A model generated the notes under the pieces. That model searched no databases, had not been told where the DNA came from, and worked only from the letters and a program-made list of their open reading frames with translations. DNA of 17,291 nucleotides from Acidobacteriota bacterium (GTDB lineage: Bacteria; Acidobacteriota; Thermoanaerobaculia; Multivoradales; JAHEKO01): positions 1 to 17,291 of the forward strand of contig JAOTUP010000009.1 in NCBI GenBank assembly GCA_029863825.1, written 5' to 3'. Positions 14,092-17,291 of the stretch are shown piece after piece; positions within the stretch are counted from its first letter, which is position 1, and each line of letters begins with the position of its first letter. A program made the translations under genes and the position numbers.

Positions 14092-17000
14092 CTACTTGAC
14101 GCGAGTCGCCGGATCGCCCAGCAGGGCGAACAGGGGCGCCATGAAGGGACCGGCCCCTGTCGCACGTTCGCTCCGCGCCACGGCAAGCGCGGCGTCGCCG
14201 AGGCGCTGTGGGACGCCGTCGGAAAACAGATTCTTGACAAAGAGCTCGACCAAGCGTGTCGACTGCGCATTGAACGATTGACCGGCAGGAGACCAGGCGG
14301 CGACGGCGCCTCCCGCAGGATGCAGCACCAAGCGCTCACCGAGTGAAGGAAAGCCAGGAATATCGAAGCGGTTGACCAGGCACGTGGCGGCGGCGAAGAC
14401 GGGAAGTCGCTCGGCATTTGCCACATCCACGAGATCAGCTGCGCGCAAGAGACCCTCGGCCGCGAGCCGATCGCCACCTCCGTGGCCGACGAAAGTGAAG
14501 AGTCCGGCGCCCTGATCGAGGGCCGCAAGCAGCTCGGCTCGAGCCTCCGACACCGGGCGATCGTCGAGAAAGATCTTCTGGACGCCTCCGGGCCACCGCG
14601 CCGCCAAGCGGTCCGCGAACGGTGCGAACTGGCCGGCCGTGTCGCCATTGTCCGCTGCGAAGAGTCCCCAATCCGCCCAGCCCCCGCCCCCAGCCTCATC
14701 GTAGCGGATCAGTTTGTCGATCGTCGCTGCGAGCTCGCCCCGGGTGACCACCGGCAGCCGACCGACAGCGATCTCCGGAATGCCATCGTCCCCAGCCACG
14801 TCACCGAGCACTGCATCCGCGGCTGTCATGCCTTGCACGCCGCGGACGAACTTGACCGGCACGAGATCGTCACTCAGGCCGCGGAAATCTCTGGGATCGA
14901 ACGTCCCGCGTCCAGCGAGCACAACGTAGCGCGGGCATGCTGTCCACTCCAGACAGGCGATGCGCAGGAAGGCTCGGATCGCCTCAGGATCGGCCAGACC
15001 ATGGTTGAACTCATTGTAGATTTCTTCCAGCTCGACCACGCGTGACAGAAGGCCACCCGCACGCCGGTGCTCAGCCAATGTTTCGGCGACATCCACGAAC
15101 TCGCGCGGAGCGATAATCAGGTGATCGGCCCGCCGTGACGCCTGGCGCAGATTCGAGTCGTAACCCGGCTCGATCGCCAGTGGCTCTCGCAGAGCGGCAG
15201 CAGTCAGTGTCAGATAACGGCCCGGTCGCGGCGCCTCGAAGCTGACACCGAAGTCGCCACTTTCAGCCTCGATCCGGACGCCGTCGACCCACCGCGCCGC
15301 ATCGGGCTCGGTGACGTCGACCACGAAGACATGCGGACTTCCAAAGCCCGTCACCGAGATCGTCTTCTCCCCTCGGGTTGTAAAGGCCAGTTCGTCGCCG
15401 ACCGCCCGAAAACGTCGCTGGTAGGTCACCTCCAGACTGTCGAGGAGGACGACGCTGCTCCCTGTCGCTGACGTCGACTCGGACCTCACGACCAGCTCGT
15501 TTGCCTTCTCGCGCAGGAGGACCTGATCGGCGGTGAGTGACAGGATCTGCCGCGACGTCCCGTCCCAGCCGACATTGCCGATGTCATGTCCGTTCAACGA
15601 CACGGCGAGATGATGGCTGCTCCCGGCAGCACCGCCGGTCAGCGGCATGATCGCCAAATCCAGTCGTGCCTCGCCTGCCGACGTTGCCACGCCTGGAAGC
15701 TCGAACCGAGTGCTCCAGTTCACCGCCTCGTTATCGCTGGCCAGCAGCAGGTCCCAGAACCAGATGTCGCTCTGCGGGTCGGTCACCCAGGCGGTGGCCG
15801 GAATGCGATTCTCTTCCACCAGCAAAGTAGTCTCGAAGCTCTCTGCCGGCGCGCCGCCCTCGCTCACGGCCGCTTCGTGCTCCATCGTCGTCCCCTTCCC
15901 GAATCGCAACTGGAAGACATCCACATCGGTGTAGCGACTTTCCAAGCCCGCAGCGAAGAACAGGAGCCCCTCACCACCCGCGAGTCCCTTCCAGGCCACA
16001 TCACGACCGTGTCGCGTCAGTTTCAACCGACGATGCCGGATCGCCGCCTGCACGTGTCGGTTCGACAGCGAGAAGCGCTGCGAGATCTCGGAGGCCGACA
16101 ACTGATAGAGGCCGGGCTCGGAGACGGAAAGATCGAGGCGCGTCACACCCTGGCGGCCAGGCGGCCGCCGCGCTTCGGGATCAGTTCGACGTTGCATCTC
16201 GATCCCGGGTCTCCCCCGGATGGCCGGAGGATCTTCAGCACCGTTGTGACTCACAAACCGAGACTCGGCATGACTGTCATCCGTGCGCGTAACGTACGGT
16301 CCATGCACGCGATTAGGCCCAGTGGCACCTACTTCCACCACCATGTAGGTCAAGTCATCTCCAGGTATCGCATCGTCGTCCACGAGTTGGTACCAGCCTC
16401 CTTGCGGCGACGACAGCCGCGCCGCCAGCAGCCCTCGGTTGACGCGCTCAAACTCGCCGCGAGTGCGGTTCAAGCGGTAGAGATGAAAGCCGAGCGTTCC
16501 GTCTTCGGACACTGTTTGCCACCCGACGACGACGCGGCCGTGCCGGCTGAAGGCTCGCAGGCCACTCACCACGGCCGGCGTGGTGGCGACCGACACGGGC
16601 ACGAACCCCACGAGGTTCGGCTCGATCGTATTCATCGGGTTGCCGGTGATCGCGTGCTGACCGATGGCCGTATACGAGCCGGAGGCCAGGTTTTGCGCGA
16701 CAGCGACCAGCCCTCCCGCGCCGATGTCGTTGGTCGATACCGGCGGATTCCCGACGTCGACGGCGCCACCGAAAAACCGGTCGACTTCCTGGGATGGGGG
16801 CCCGTTCTCGTCGCCAAAGACGAACGCCGGAACCGGATCCGAGTTCAGAATCGCCGCCTCCCAAGACCCTTTGTCGCCGGCACCCGACGACGTCGTCTGC
16901 GCCGAGTAACTCATGGCGAGAAAGACGTCGGACGCAGTGTTCAGATTGAAACCCGCCTCCAGTCCCAGCATTGGTTCCAGATTCGCGTTGGTACCCGCAT

Positions 17001-17291
17001 CGCTGGCGATCGTGTCCTGGAAATGCGGAAAGTATCCGCCCAATCCGGCAGGCGCCGGAAACACCAGCGAGACGCCTACCAGAGTCGAACCGAAGACCGA
17101 GAGGGTGCCGTCTGACGTCTTGGCGAGCAGACGAAATCGATGGGTTCCAGCGGCAAGGCTGTCGGCAATCGCGTAGATCACTCCCGCACCTTTGTCGTCA
17201 CTGCCGGACAGCAGGCGCTGGCTCTCGGGACCGACGTCGGTCCACGTCGGGTTGCCGGTGCCGGTGGTTTGGAGCTGAAAGGACGCCGCGG
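14092..17291 (-). CDS. C25 (gingipain-family) cysteine peptidase, large, N-terminus beyond right edge
   Basis: The frame is open from the right edge to a TAG at 14092-14094, at least 1065 residues. A GTG at 17181 is not the start: the in-frame sequence upstream continues beta-rich (for example FQLQTTGTGNPTWTDV) to the edge. Numbered from that GTG, about 1-170 is an extracellular-type beta region, and about 200-300 is a fibronectin-like unit with WQTVSEDGTLGFHLYRL. About 340-690 is further beta-rich sequence starting with a segment typical of C25 proteins (SEPGLYQLSASEI). The peptidase domain (about 700-1029) has catalytic His900 in TFVGHGGGD and Cys934 in AAATCLVNRFD, followed by FPSLGERLVLHPAGGAVAAW. 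It should be secreted or surface-exposed; the signal peptide would lie off the window. There is no C-terminal sorting domain or membrane anchor: the protein ends soon after ALLGDPATRVK. It is convergent with the phosphofructokinase gene. Confidence 0.9.
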   Translation of the reverse strand, partial: AASFQLQTTGTGNPTWTDVGPESQRLLSGSDDKGAGVIYAIADSLAAGTHRFRLLAKTSDGTLSVFGSTLVGVSLVFPAPAGLGGYFPHFQDTIASDAGTNANLEPMLGLEAGFNLNTASDVFLAMSYSAQTTSSGAGDKGSWEAAILNSDPVPAFVFGDENGPPSQEVDRFFGGAVDVGNPPVSTNDIGAGGLVAVAQNLASGSYTAIGQHAITGNPMNTIEPNLVGFVPVSVATTPAVVSGLRAFSRHGRVVVGWQTVSEDGTLGFHLYRLNRTRGEFERVNRGLLAARLSSPQGGWYQLVDDDAIPGDDLTYMVVEVGATGPNRVHGPYVTRTDDSHAESRFVSHNGAEDPPAIRGRPGIEMQRRTDPEARRPPGRQGVTRLDLSVSEPGLYQLSASEISQRFSLSNRHVQAAIRHRRLKLTRHGRDVAWKGLAGGEGLLFFAAGLESRYTDVDVFQLRFGKGTTMEHEAAVSEGGAPAESFETTLLVEENRIPATAWVTDPQSDIWFWDLLLASDNEAVNWSTRFELPGVATSAGEARLDLAIMPLTGGAAGSSHHLAVSLNGHDIGNVGWDGTSRQILSLTADQVLLREKANELVVRSESTSATGSSVVLLDSLEVTYQRRFRAVGDELAFTTRGEKTISVTGFGSPHVFVVDVTEPDAARWVDGVRIEAESGDFGVSFEAPRPGRYLTLTAAALREPLAIEPGYDSNLRQASRRADHLIIAPREFVDVAETLAEHRRAGGLLSRVVELEEIYNEFNHGLADPEAIRAFLRIACLEWTACPRYVVLAGRGTFDPRDFRGLSDDLVPVKFVRGVQGMTAADAVLGDVAGDDGIPEIAVGRLPVVTRGELAATIDKLIRYDEAGGGGWADWGLFAADNGDTAGQFAPFADRLAARWPGGVQKIFLDDRPVSEARAELLAALDQGAGLFTFVGHGGGDRLAAEGLLRAADLVDVANAERLPVFAAATCLVNRFDIPGFPSLGERLVLHPAGGAVAAWSPAGQSFNAQSTRLVELFVKNLFSDGVPQRLGDAALAVARSERATGAGPFMAPLFALLGDPATRVK

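Noticed and set aside
15586..17115. 509-codon plus-strand open frame
   Set aside because: It is antisense to the C25 peptidase gene and Arg/His-rich without motifs; the opposite frame has the catalytic dyad and family sequence.
1..17291. CRISPR arrays, tRNA/rRNA genes, transposases, phage genes, toxin-antitoxin pairs
   Set aside because: I saw no regularly spaced repeats, cloverleaf sequences, recombinase motifs or typical antitoxin gene. The PIN domain is part of a PhoH fusion rather than a VapC-type toxin.

Overview
The window is GC-rich bacterial chromosome with dense, mostly well-conserved housekeeping and regulatory genes. Base composition, a bacterial STT3-like membrane transferase, a large secreted-type C25 (gingipain-family) peptidase, a multi-PAS hybrid kinase and a group-X-type phosphofructokinase together suggest a free-living Gram-negative such as Acidobacteriota, Myxococcota or a related phylum. 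This placement is an inference from gene content; there is no rRNA or other decisive marker. I see no tRNA, rRNA, CRISPR array, insertion sequence, phage gene or integration site.

Left block, minus strand (1-4809), read right to left: a patatin-like phospholipase (4809-4018), the ribosome-associated GTPase TypA/BipA (3824-2019), and an STT3-like oligosaccharyltransferase-type membrane protein (1885 to beyond the left edge). The STT3-like gene is open to the edge and begins 133 bases after typA. The patatin gene is divergent from an SrkA/YihE-type kinase gene (5005-6096, plus strand) across 195 bases.

Middle block, plus strand (5005-10931): the SrkA-type kinase, a 65-residue two-helix membrane protein with a strong ribosome binding site, then a tight four-gene run. 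The run is a hybrid histidine kinase with about four PAS domains, a DUF2007-type small protein, a 74-residue membrane protein and a radical SAM enzyme. The first two junctions are 4-base ATGA overlaps and the third gap is 6 bases, so these genes are very likely one operon.

Right block: a PIN-PhoH fusion ATPase (12376-11057, minus) is divergent from a 6-phosphofructokinase gene (12717-14069, plus) across a 340-base region with several dyad symmetries. The phosphofructokinase reading frame is interrupted by an in-frame TAG at 12876-12878, after 53 codons that follow a strong ribosome binding site; homology-like sequence continues in the same frame beyond it. The phosphofructokinase gene is convergent, with a 22-base gap, to a very large C25-type peptidase gene (14092 to beyond the right edge).

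The observations most worth a second look are the amber-interrupted phosphofructokinase, the STT3-like protein with an altered WWD-type motif, and the kinase-DUF2007-membrane protein-radical SAM operon. I did not find a clearly new defence or mobile system.
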